A stretch of DNA of 40,936 nt from Coriobacteriia bacterium (lineage in GTDB: Bacteria; Actinomycetota; Coriobacteriia; WRKU01; WQUG01): contig WRFR01000014.1 of assembly GCA_009778715.1 (NCBI GenBank), forward strand, positions 1-40,936, given 5' to 3'. The translations under genes were made by a program, and so were the position numbers. Shown here piece by piece: positions 8,715 to 15,921 of the stretch. The notes under the pieces are model-generated. The model was given only the letters and a program-made list of their open reading frames with translations. It did not search any database and was not told the DNA's origin. Positions within the stretch are counted from its first letter, which is position 1, and each line of letters opens with the position of its first letter.

Positions 8715-10037
8715 ATGGCACGCGCCGATTTTCCCGGTCCGGTCTGGTTTCAGGATGATCCTGAGCCGAAGATGGTCGACCTTTCTGCGACGCGCATCGT
8801 TGGCGTCGTCAATGTTACCCCGGATTCATTTTCTGATGGCGGACGCTATAAGGCGCCCGATGCCGCGATCCGTCACGGCCTCGAGCTGCTTGAAGCGGGC
8901 GCAGGTGAGCTTGACGTCGGGGGAGAGTCGACCCGCCCGGGGGCAACGCCGGTAAGTGTGGCCGAGGAGTGCGCGCGGGTGGTTCCGGCCATTGGCGGGC
9001 TGCGTGCGGCGGGCGTGACAGCGCCGATCAGTGTCGATACCTTTCATGTTGAGACTGCGCGCGTTGCTCTGGATGCGGGCGCTGATGGCGTCAATGACGT
9101 CAGCGGGTTCTGTGATGCGGAGATGCGGGAGCTGGCGGCTACCTCCGGTGCACGTTGTGTTGTGATGGCTGACTCCGACGTGCTGCGCGTTCGGGCCGCC
9201 GCGCTGGAACAAGCGGGCGTCACGCGCGAGCGCATCATGCTTGATCCGGGCTTCGGTTTCACCGCCAGCCGCGACGATGATATCCGTCTCTTTGGGCAGA
9301 CGCCCCAGCTTGCTGCACGCCTGCGTGCCGAGGGTTACGCCACCTACGTCGGCCTCTCGCGCAAGCGCTTCCTGTCCACGTTGTTTGGCGACGACCGCTC
9401 TCTGGCCGACCGTGACCAGGCCACGGCCGAACTCTCCGCAGTGCTGGCTGCTGCGGGTGTAACGCACCTGCGCGTACATGATGCGGCTGGCATGCACGCA
9501 GAGTTGCAGCGCCTTGCCAGCGCGCCGCCGCAGATCGCCTATGTGGCGCTCGGGAGCAACGTCGAGCCACGTGAGGATCATCTGCGCGCTGCCCTGAGCT
9601 TTCTGAAAGCGCTGCCAGCGACCACCCTGGCCGCTTCGGCGCCGCTCTATGTGAGCGAACCAGCTTACTACTCCGACCAGCCCACGTTCTGTAACACCGT
9701 GGTGCGCCTGGATACGCGCCTGGGTCCGCGCGCGCTCTTCGCGCTGCTGCAGGCAGCCGAGCGCCTTGCTGGGCGGGTCAAAATCGCGCTGAACGGTCCA
9801 CGAAACATCGATCTGGATCTTCTCTCGTACGGAGATGTTATCCTGAAGACAGAGGCGCTCACCTTGCCGCATCCACGGATCGCAGAGCGGGCTTTTGTGG
9901 TCGAGCCCCTGCTTGCGTTGGAACCTGATTACCGTTTTCCAACAGGCGCGCGTCTGACCCGTGACGCTGAGGCGTACGGCGCTATCATAGAGGTTCACCC
10001 AGCACTCTTGCCGGGCGGGATGCCTGACCGCTTTTGA
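8715..10037 (+). CDS. folP-folK: Fused dihydropteroate synthase - HPPK (FolP-FolK)
   Basis: Two folate enzymes in one 440-aa chain. Residues about 28-270 are dihydropteroate synthase: GVVNVTPDSFSDGG, DVGGESTRPGA, DGVNDVSGF and the C-terminal LRVHDAAGM. Residues about 273-440 are 6-hydroxymethyl-dihydropterin pyrophosphokinase: YVALGSNVEPREDHLR, NTVVRLDT and GPRNIDLDLLSYGD with the metal-binding Asp pair, then LPHPRIAERAFVVEPL. The order DHPS-then-HPPK is the reverse of common bacterial FolK-FolP fusions. No dihydroneopterin aldolase (folB) is seen in the cluster. The ATG is 22 bp after folE, with a weak site (GGCGGG). Confidence 0.93.
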   Translation: MARADFPGPVWFQDDPEPKMVDLSATRIVGVVNVTPDSFSDGGRYKAPDAAIRHGLELLEAGAGELDVGGESTRPGATPVSVAEECARVVPAIGGLRAAGVTAPISVDTFHVETARVALDAGADGVNDVSGFCDAEMRELAATSGARCVVMADSDVLRVRAAALEQAGVTRERIMLDPGFGFTASRDDDIRLFGQTPQLAARLRAEGYATYVGLSRKRFLSTLFGDDRSLADRDQATAELSAVLAAAGVTHLRVHDAAGMHAELQRLASAPPQIAYVALGSNVEPREDHLRAALSFLKALPATTLAASAPLYVSEPAYYSDQPTFCNTVVRLDTRLGPRALFALLQAAERLAGRVKIALNGPRNIDLDLLSYGDVILKTEALTLPHPRIAERAFVVEPLLALEPDYRFPTGARLTRDAEAYGAIIEVHPALLPGGMPDRF

Positions 10038-10105
10038 TCGCCTTTGATACGGCGACGCGGCAATGCGGCGGGCTGCCCGTGAAGAAGAGTCAGCCAATTG
10101 AGTAG
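10034..10105 (+). pseudogene. Possible vestige of a tsaB-like 5' end (tentative)
   Basis: A 23-codon open frame starting with TTG overlapping the folP-folK stop reads LIAFDTATRQCGGLPV and ends at TAG 10103. The opening resembles the conserved start of TsaB (ILAFDTAT..CS), the protein partnering TsaD in t6A tRNA modification. Everything after about twelve codons is lost. It could be a decayed gene start, an unexpressed coincidence, or simply intergenic sequence; the match is only about seven residues. Confidence 0.2.
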
Positions 10106-10113
10106 GAGCTGTC

Positions 10114-11028
10114 ATGTCGAGATTTACCGCAACCACGTTCGCTCGCTATAAGGACCAGGGGAAGCGCATCGTCATGTGTACCGCTTATGACGTGGCGCAG
10201 GCACGTATCGCGCAGGCGGCGGGTATCGATGCGATCCTGGTCGGTGACTCGCTGGGTAATACGATCCTTGGTTACGACACGACCCTTCCGGTGACGATGG
10301 ATGACATGGTCCGGGCTACCGCGGCGGTCGTGAAAGGCGCGCCCGATACATTCATTGTTGGTGACCTGCCCTTTATGAGCTATCAGGCGTCATTCACGGA
10401 TGGGATGTATAACGCCGGGCGCTTGATGAAAGAAGGGGGAGCGGCTGCCGTCAAGCTGGAGGGAGCGTCTCCTTTGGCGCTCGACCTGGTCGAAGGGCTT
10501 ACAGAGGCGGGCGTGCCGGTCATTGGGCACCTGGGGCTTACTCCGCAGTCGGTCAATGCGCTGGGTGGGTTCAAGACCCAGGGCAAGGACGCTCTGGCAG
10601 CCGCCAACCTGATGATCGACGCCGAAGCCCTGGCTGCGGTCGGAGCAATGGCCATCGTTCTCGAATGTATCCCTGCTGAGTTGGCGCGTGCGGTCACGGA
10701 GCGTGTTGACTGCGCTACGATCAGCATCGGGGCCGGTCCTGACTGCGACGGGGAGATACAAGTTTTCCATGACCTGTGCGGCCTGGGCGGGGACTTCACG
10801 CCGCGCCATGCTCATCATTTTGCGGAGGGTGGCGAGGCCTTGACGGCGGGGCTGTCGGACTACGCGACAGCGGTACGTGACAGGGCGTTTCCGGGCGAGG
10901 ACCAAACGACGCATGTTGATCCGCAGGTCATCTCAGAAGCGATCACGCAGGTCGAGGCTCTGCTGGATGGTCGCGTAAGCCCTGACTTATTTGAGGATCC
11001 CGATAAATCCCGGCCGGAGGCCAGCTGA
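10114..11028 (+). CDS. panB: 3-methyl-2-oxobutanoate hydroxymethyltransferase
   Basis: Transfers a one-carbon unit from methylene-tetrahydrofolate to 2-oxoisovalerate, making ketopantoate, the first committed step of pantothenate synthesis. Diagnostic stretches are LVGDSLGNTILGYDTTLPVT, the metal-binding GDLPFMSYQ, VKLEGA and PVIGHLGLTPQSVN, with the IGAGPDCDGEIQVFHDLCG segment near residue 205. Length 304 aa is slightly long because of a polar C-terminal tail. GGAG at 10104-10107 serves the ATG. The folate genes upstream supply its cofactor, and panC follows. Confidence 0.95.
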   Translation: MSRFTATTFARYKDQGKRIVMCTAYDVAQARIAQAAGIDAILVGDSLGNTILGYDTTLPVTMDDMVRATAAVVKGAPDTFIVGDLPFMSYQASFTDGMYNAGRLMKEGGAAAVKLEGASPLALDLVEGLTEAGVPVIGHLGLTPQSVNALGGFKTQGKDALAAANLMIDAEALAAVGAMAIVLECIPAELARAVTERVDCATISIGAGPDCDGEIQVFHDLCGLGGDFTPRHAHHFAEGGEALTAGLSDYATAVRDRAFPGEDQTTHVDPQVISEAITQVEALLDGRVSPDLFEDPDKSRPEAS

Positions 11029-11068
11029 GCCAAGCCGTAGTGCTGCGCTGACGCAAGACGAGGGGCCG

Positions 11069-12043
11069 ATGGACCTGCTGCATACCAAACAAGAACTTCG
11101 CACTGCGCTGGGCCTGACACGCGCAGGCGGCGCACGGGTCGCGTTGGTACCGACGATGGGCGCGCTCCACGCGGGACATGCGGCGCTGATCGAGGCAGCG
11201 GCGCGTGACTGCGACCTTGTGGTGGTCTCGGTTTTTGTTAATCCCACGCAGTTCGCGGCGAGCGAAGACCTCCAGCGCTATCCGCGTGATCTTGACAGTG
11301 ATGCGGCGTTCGCCGCTCATGCTGGCGCTGATCTCCTGTTTGCTCCCTCGGTCGAAGAACTTTATGGGCGAGTGGCGGAGCCCTTGTCGCAGACGACTGT
11401 GGCAACAGGCGAACTGGGCCGTATCTGGGAGGGGGCCTTGCGCCCCACGCACTTTGCGGGAGTGGCCCTGGTGGTCACGAAGCTTTTGTCACTGGTGGGT
11501 CCCGATCGAGCTTACTTTGGCGAAAAGGATTATCAGCAGCTGTGCGTGATACGTCAGCTCGTGCGTGATCTCGATATCCCGGCCCAGATCATCGGGGTGC
11601 CGACGGTGCGCGAGGAAGACGGCCTGGCGCTTTCAAGCCGCAATCGTTACCTGGACGGGGCCCAGCGCGAACAGGCCACGGTTATCTTTGCGGCGCTGGA
11701 CGGGGCCCAAGCGGCGGCCCAGGCGGGGGAGCGCAGTGCGCGGCGCCTGGAAGCGATCGCTGCTGCAGCGCTGCAGGCGGCCAGGTCGGAAGCGGGAGCG
11801 GAAACGGACAGTAGCGACCTGGAGATAGGGTACTGCGCGCTGGTTGATCCTGATACGCTCCAACGAGTTGCGGTTCTGGACAGGCCTGCGCGCCTGCTGA
11901 TCTCGGTCACCCTGGCGGGCGTCCACCTGATCGATAACGCGCAGATCGACCCGGCTGACAGAATGGGGTCAGGCACCGTTTTGTCATCAAATGACAAAAC
12001 GGTGCCTGACCCCATTCTGTCAGCGGATGATAAGACGGGCTGA
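11069..12043 (+). CDS. panC: Pantothenate synthetase (pantoate-beta-alanine ligase) with palindrome-derived C-terminus
   Basis: Condenses pantoate with beta-alanine using ATP. Motifs include LVPTMGALHAGHAALI, VVSVFVNPTQFA, YFGEKDYQQL and ALSSRNRYL. I prefer ATG 11069, which leaves 40 bp after panB and has AGGGG just upstream; an upstream frame-open ATG at 10991 would overlap panB and add 26 non-family residues. The conserved fold ends near LIDNAQI; the last ~30 residues (from 11954) are encoded by a perfect palindromic element plus a few codons, so the native C-terminus was replaced or extended. The TTG of the next gene directly abuts the stop. Confidence 0.93.
   Translation: MDLLHTKQELRTALGLTRAGGARVALVPTMGALHAGHAALIEAAARDCDLVVVSVFVNPTQFAASEDLQRYPRDLDSDAAFAAHAGADLLFAPSVEELYGRVAEPLSQTTVATGELGRIWEGALRPTHFAGVALVVTKLLSLVGPDRAYFGEKDYQQLCVIRQLVRDLDIPAQIIGVPTVREEDGLALSSRNRYLDGAQREQATVIFAALDGAQAAAQAGERSARRLEAIAAAALQAARSEAGAETDSSDLEIGYCALVDPDTLQRVAVLDRPARLLISVTLAGVHLIDNAQIDPADRMGSGTVLSSNDKTVPDPILSADDKTG
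11954..12024. repeat. In-frame palindromic element, copy 2 (3' end of panC)
   Basis: Perfect 34-bp arms at 11954-11987 and 11991-12024 around a 3-bp centre. The arm contains TGACAGAATGGGGTCAGG, then CACCGTTTTGTCAT. Read in the panC frame it yields ADRMGSGTVLSSNDKTVPDP followed by ILSA. It ends 17 bp before the panC stop and 20 bp before the next start, so a very stable mRNA hairpin lies next to that initiation site. Confidence 0.95.
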
Positions 12044-13285
12044 TTGGTGGCGACCATCCCCCAGATCCTTCAGCCGATCGCGCCGATCTATTCCTGGATA
12101 GCGCATTACTTTTTGCCCTGGGGACTGGTCGTGCTATTCGCGCTGACGCTGGCTGAGACCATCCCATTCGTGGGCCTGGTAACGCCCGGTGAGGTCATTA
12201 TCGCGGCGGCAGCTTTTGTGGCGACTGGACGTGGCGTGTCGCTCCTGTGGGTGTTCGGCCTTGCGCTTGCTGGCTCGCTTATCGGCTCGACGGCCATGTA
12301 TCTGGGTGGTCACAAGCTCGGCGTTGAGGGGCTGCGGCGTCTTCTGATCCGCTACAATGCCCACAGGCTGCCGCGCTTCATGCGGGCCGACCCGAATATC
12401 GTAGATGACCTCAAAGAGTACTTTGAGATGCATGGCACGGTCACGATCCTCTCGGCGCGCTTCATCTACGGCATGAAAGCCTTTGTGCCTCCGGTCGCAG
12501 GCGCCCTGCGCATGTCTTATCCGCGCTTTTTGCTGAACTTGTTCCTGGGCAGCTCGCTGTACATTCTGATCCTGACCTTCATTGGCTGGTTCCTGATGCG
12601 CAACGCTACGCTGGCGAGCGACCTGTTCTCGGGCGTAGGGATCTTTGGGGTGGTCCTGCTCATCACGTTGGTGGTTTTCGTGGTCATCGTGGTCAAACAG
12701 ATCGCGGAGCGTCGCCGACGGTCACTGATTCTACGTGAGCACGCCCAACTGACTAAAGTGCTCAGTTTTCACCGCTTGCCCTCGACCAATGACTATCTCA
12801 AAGAGCTGGTCAGGACAGGCGTTGCCCATCCTGGTGATACCTTGCTGGTCATCGCGCGGGAGCAGAAAGCGGGAAGGGGGCAGTTTCAACGCTCCTGGGC
12901 CTCACCTTCGGGCGGGCTCTATGCCAGCCTGCTGTACTGGCCCCGGCGCCCGGTTGCTGACCAAAGCGAGCTCTCGTTGCTCAGCGCGCAAGTCCTGAGC
13001 GAGGTCCTGTGTGAGCAGGGGATGAGCGGGCTGCATGTCAAGGCGCCCAATGACCTCTATGCGGAGAGTGGCAAGTTGGCCGGCATCCTGCTGGAAGCGA
13101 GTGGGGAAGAAGGCTGGTTGGTCATCGGGGTCGGAGTGAACGTGCGCCGGCCCAGCCGCCACAGCTTCGAGGGCGCCGCCTATCTCGCAGATAAGCTGGA
13201 TGGCCAGACGCCCGAGGACGTTGCCGACGGGTTCTTCCCGGTCTTGCTCGATCGCATCCGTGTCTGGGATGAGGAGCTCCGTTGA
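12044..13285 (+). CDS. DedA-family membrane protein fused to biotin-protein ligase (BirA catalytic domain)
   Basis: A single 413-aa frame. Residues 1 to about 225 are a DedA/SNARE-associated membrane domain with several helices and the motifs ETIPFVGLVTPGE and RFIYGMKAFVPPVAG. After a basic linker (AERRRRS), residues ~240-413 are a biotin-[acetyl-CoA-carboxylase] ligase: RLPSTNDYL, the biotinyl-AMP loop AGRGQFQRSWASPSGGLY, KAPNDLY, GKLAGILLE and GVGVNV. No stop or frameshift separates the halves, and no good internal ribosome site precedes the ligase part. The ligase lacks the BirA DNA-binding domain. Start is TTG 12044 or GTG 12047, right after the panC stop. bioY follows with a 4-bp overlap, supporting the biotin role. 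Confidence 0.88.
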   Translation: MVATIPQILQPIAPIYSWIAHYFLPWGLVVLFALTLAETIPFVGLVTPGEVIIAAAAFVATGRGVSLLWVFGLALAGSLIGSTAMYLGGHKLGVEGLRRLLIRYNAHRLPRFMRADPNIVDDLKEYFEMHGTVTILSARFIYGMKAFVPPVAGALRMSYPRFLLNLFLGSSLYILILTFIGWFLMRNATLASDLFSGVGIFGVVLLITLVVFVVIVVKQIAERRRRSLILREHAQLTKVLSFHRLPSTNDYLKELVRTGVAHPGDTLLVIAREQKAGRGQFQRSWASPSGGLYASLLYWPRRPVADQSELSLLSAQVLSEVLCEQGMSGLHVKAPNDLYAESGKLAGILLEASGEEGWLVIGVGVNVRRPSRHSFEGAAYLADKLDGQTPEDVADGFFPVLLDRIRVWDEELR

Positions 13286-13824
13286 AGCACGATCATATCA
13301 GACAGCTGACGATCGCTGCGCTCATCGCGGCCTGCCTGGCGGTGACCTCCTGGATCGCGGCGCTGTTGCCGTCGTCTGTCCCGCTGACGTTGCAGACCTT
13401 TTTCGTGGTCCTGGCTGCGCTGTTGCTGCGCCCCCGTTGGGCAGCGGCGAGCATGCTGTGCTATGTGGCGCTGGGCGCTATTGGCCTGCCGGTATTTGCC
13501 GGGGGTAAAGGGGGAGCAGCGATACTGGTGGGGCCAACCGGGGGCTACCTGGTTGCATTCGTGGTTGCAGCCTACGTGGGCTCTGCCCTTGCAGGGTCTG
13601 CTTCCGGCGCCACGCGCCCGCGTCTCTGGCGACAGATCCTTGCTGTCCTCATGATGATACTTGTCGTCGACACTATCGGTACGGCCTGGCTCATCTATAG
13701 CCTGAACCTTTCGATCCCTGCTGCCCTTACTGCCGGCGTCCTGCCATTCCTCGTCGGCGACGTCATCAAGGCCGCCGCCGCTCTAACTGTCGCCCGCCTT
13801 CTGGCGCGCGCTCTGGCAAATTAG
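13282..13824 (+). CDS. bioY: Biotin transporter BioY (ECF S-component)
   Basis: Integral membrane substrate-binding subunit for biotin uptake, acting with ECF ATPases encoded elsewhere or alone. The 180 aa form about six helices with the family motifs VPLTLQTFFVVLAALLLRPRW-like (residues 33-53), GLPVFAGGKGG and GPTGGYLVAFVVAAYVG. The TTG start overlaps the upstream stop (TTGA) and has GAGGAG 5 bp upstream. Neighbourhood with the biotin-protein ligase fusion suggests a coupled scavenging-and-attachment unit; no biotin synthesis genes are nearby. Confidence 0.93.
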   Translation: MKHDHIRQLTIAALIAACLAVTSWIAALLPSSVPLTLQTFFVVLAALLLRPRWAAASMLCYVALGAIGLPVFAGGKGGAAILVGPTGGYLVAFVVAAYVGSALAGSASGATRPRLWRQILAVLMMILVVDTIGTAWLIYSLNLSIPAALTAGVLPFLVGDVIKAAAALTVARLLARALAN

Positions 13825-13837
13825 TCTACCTTTTTGT

Positions 13838-13942
13838 ACCAAAGGCATAGTTTTGAGGTGGTTTTCTGCGAAGTTTTCTTCAAATAGGCATGAAGCGGCA
13901 CATCTCGAAGGTAAAAAATCACCTCAAAATTCCTCATTTGGT
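13838..13942. repeat. Imperfect inverted repeat between convergent genes
   Basis: ACCAAA...TTTTGAGGTGgTTTT at 13838-13865 faces AAAAtCACCTCAAAA...TTTGGT at 13915-13942: a 10-bp perfect inner arm plus an outer 6-bp arm separated by mismatches. The middle carries a second small hairpin (CTTCA...TGAAG, 13879-13896). The 182-bp gap between bioY and the convergent kinase gene contains nothing else clear except ACTGACC-T-GGTCAGT at 13972-13986. It may be a bidirectional terminator or a small MITE-like element. Confidence 0.5.
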
Positions 13943-14006
13943 CCATTTCAAGAGTATAAGAGTGTAGCAGGACTGACCTGGTCAGTTTAATCATGCACAG
14001 TGTTTG

Positions 14007-15122
14007 CTAGTATCTAGGCAGCTCGGGCGGTATCGGCAGGAAGACGCGAAACAGCGCTCCTCCCTCTTTGCGATTGCGCACATCGATCGCGCCGCCGTGA
14101 GAACTTACGATTGCCTTGACGATGGAGAGTCCGATACCTGCGCCGCCGGATGTGCGCGCGCGGCTCTGCTGCGGGCGTGTGAAGCGCTCGAAGAGATGCG
14201 GGAGATCCTCTTCGCTGATCCCCGGGCCGTTATCGGCGATGCTGAGCAGCACGAAGCGCTCAACGTCGGCGAGGTTCTTGTCGTGGATCTGAGGCCCAAG
14301 TTCATGGATCCCACAGACGCTCAGCTCGATCTGGATCTTGCCGCCCGGTTCGCTCGCGCGTGATGCGTTATCGACCAAGTTGACAACGATCTGCTGCACG
14401 CGGTCCATCGCCCCGAGGATCTCGGGCACGTCGCCGGTGACCGTGACCTCTGCCCCGCGAGCCTCAAGCGTCGGCTCCAGCGAGGTCAACGCCTTGTTGA
14501 CGACCTGGCGCAGGCGGAATCTACGCAGCGGAATCTCACCGGTCGCGCCTTCGATCTTGGTCAGCTCGATAAGGTCGTTGGCCAGCCGCGTCAGGCGCTC
14601 GGTGTTCTCGATGATCATATTCAGGAAGCGCTGCTGGTATTCCGGGTCAACATCGCCTTCCAAAAGGGTCTCAGCGGCGCCATGGATGCTGGCGAGCGGA
14701 GTCCGCAGTTCGTGGCTAACATCCCCAACGAAGCGGTTCTGCCGGCGGTCCTCGCCTTTCATGGCGCTGAGCGCCGTCTCATTTTCCTTGATGATGCGGT
14801 TGATCCCATCAGACAGTTGCCGGATCTCCTTGGGACCCTGCGCCCGCGCGCGCACCGATTTGTTGCCGCTATTGAAGTCGCGTACCGTTGTCACCAGGCC
14901 GCGGAAGTCGCGTGTCAGGTGGGTCGCGACTTGTCCGATAATGATCCAGCCGACCACGGCGCAAGTCACGCCTGCGCCGCTGATGATAATAAGGGCGGCC
15001 CGTTGTTTTATGAAAAAGAATGCAACCAGGCAGACAAGCGTCAAACCGCCTAAGATGAGCAGGAAGACCAGGCGCATCTGTTGCGAGATATCAGAACTAA
15101 AACTATGTTTTTGAGCAGCCAT
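14007..15122 (-). CDS. Sensor histidine kinase (PhoR/SenX3-like)
   Basis: Membrane sensor that autophosphorylates and passes phosphate to the adjacent regulator. In its 371 aa: two membrane helices near residues 15-60 with almost no extracytoplasmic loop, a HAMP-like segment, the H-box VGDVSHELRTPLASIHGAAE, then N-box LVDNASRAS, G1 IADNGPGISEED, F-box LFERFTR and G2 GGAGIGLSIVKAIV. The short outside loop suggests sensing in or at the membrane or via partners. It begins 18 bp after the regulator gene with GAGGAAG as ribosome site. Phosphate control is typical for this class but not proven by the sequence. Confidence 0.9.
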   Translation of the reverse strand: MAAQKHSFSSDISQQMRLVFLLILGGLTLVCLVAFFFIKQRAALIIISGAGVTCAVVGWIIIGQVATHLTRDFRGLVTTVRDFNSGNKSVRARAQGPKEIRQLSDGINRIIKENETALSAMKGEDRRQNRFVGDVSHELRTPLASIHGAAETLLEGDVDPEYQQRFLNMIIENTERLTRLANDLIELTKIEGATGEIPLRRFRLRQVVNKALTSLEPTLEARGAEVTVTGDVPEILGAMDRVQQIVVNLVDNASRASEPGGKIQIELSVCGIHELGPQIHDKNLADVERFVLLSIADNGPGISEEDLPHLFERFTRPQQSRARTSGGAGIGLSIVKAIVSSHGGAIDVRNRKEGGALFRVFLPIPPELPRY

Positions 15123-15140
15123 GACCGGCTTCCTCAGGCT

Positions 15141-15845
15141 TTACTCGCAGCGGAAACGGTACCCGTATCCGCGTACGGTCTCCACGATACTCGGATTGAT
15201 CTTTGCAGCTTCGAGCTTGTCGCGCAACCGCTTGATATGGGTATCGACGGTCTTGGTCTCGACGAGGTACTCCCACCCCCAGGCGTCGCGCAGCAGTTGC
15301 TCGCGCGATAAGACCTTGCCCGCGTGATGCATCAGGCAATTGAGCAGCTCGAACTCTCGTGGCGTCAGATCGATCGGCCCTGCGGCGGAATGCGCGCTGT
15401 GAGCGGTCTGATCCAGGGTGATGCCGGAGACCTCGACGACCTCGTTTGCGGCTTCTTCGTGCGCGGCCTCAGTTGTTGAACGCCGAAGCAGCGCTTTGAC
15501 GCGAGCAGAAAACTCGCGTACTCCGAAGGGTTTGGCCAGGTAGTCGTCACCACCAATTTCAAGTCCCACGACTTTATCAAGCTCGGTATCACGTGCTGAC
15601 AAGAAAAGGACCGGAACGGTAGAGTGCTCCCGAAGGTGCTTACAGACCTCAAAGCCATTCATGCCGGGCAAGTTGATGTCAAGCACCACCAAGTCATAGA
15701 TGTCACCGGCGAAGGTCTCAAGCGCGCTTGGGCCATCCACGGCGACCGCGACCTGGTAGCCCTCTTTTTTCAGATTATAACTGACGAACTCAGTGATGGA
15801 AGCCTCATCGTCAACGATCAGGATTTTTGGCGGGGTTTCTTGCAT
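15141..15845 (-). CDS. OmpR/PhoB-family response regulator
   Basis: DNA-binding partner of the kinase downstream. The receiver domain (residues 1-120) has ILIVDDEAS, the phosphoacceptor region DLVVLDINLPGMNGFE, LFLSARD and LAKPFG; the winged-helix domain (about 140-234) has LTPREFELLNCLM, VLSREQLLRDAWG and TVDTHIKRLRDKLE...VRGYGYRF. Length 234 aa is standard. It is first in a two-gene operon, transcribed away from coaX across a 57-bp gap that contains 12-bp direct repeats, a plausible binding site for such regulators. Confidence 0.93.
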   Translation of the reverse strand: MQETPPKILIVDDEASITEFVSYNLKKEGYQVAVAVDGPSALETFAGDIYDLVVLDINLPGMNGFEVCKHLREHSTVPVLFLSARDTELDKVVGLEIGGDDYLAKPFGVREFSARVKALLRRSTTEAAHEEAANEVVEVSGITLDQTAHSAHSAAGPIDLTPREFELLNCLMHHAGKVLSREQLLRDAWGWEYLVETKTVDTHIKRLRDKLEAAKINPSIVETVRGYGYRFRCE

Positions 15846-15867
15846 TGTCTCATCCTTCGACCCACGG

Positions 15868-15921
15868 GTTACCTGCTGTGTTACCTGCTGTAAAATGATA
15901 TCATGTTACCTCACATGTTAC
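15868..15921 (+). promoter_or_regulatory. Direct GTTAC(CT) repeats between regulator gene and coaX
   Basis: GTTACCTGCTGT occurs twice in tandem (15868-15879 and 15880-15891), and related GTTACCTCACAT and GTTACTTACAAT follow at 15905 and 15917. Starts are spaced 12, 25 and 12 bp. PhoB/RegX3-type regulators bind ~7-bp direct repeats spaced about 11 bp, so this is a candidate autoregulatory site. TAAAAT at 15891-15896 could be the -10 of coaX, 6 bp before its first ATG, implying a leaderless transcript whose -35 region overlaps the repeats. Confidence 0.45.

Noticed and set aside
10991..11068. Upstream ATG as the panC start
   Set aside because: It would overlap panB by 38 bp and add 26 residues not seen in PanC proteins; ATG 11069 has its own AGGGG site.
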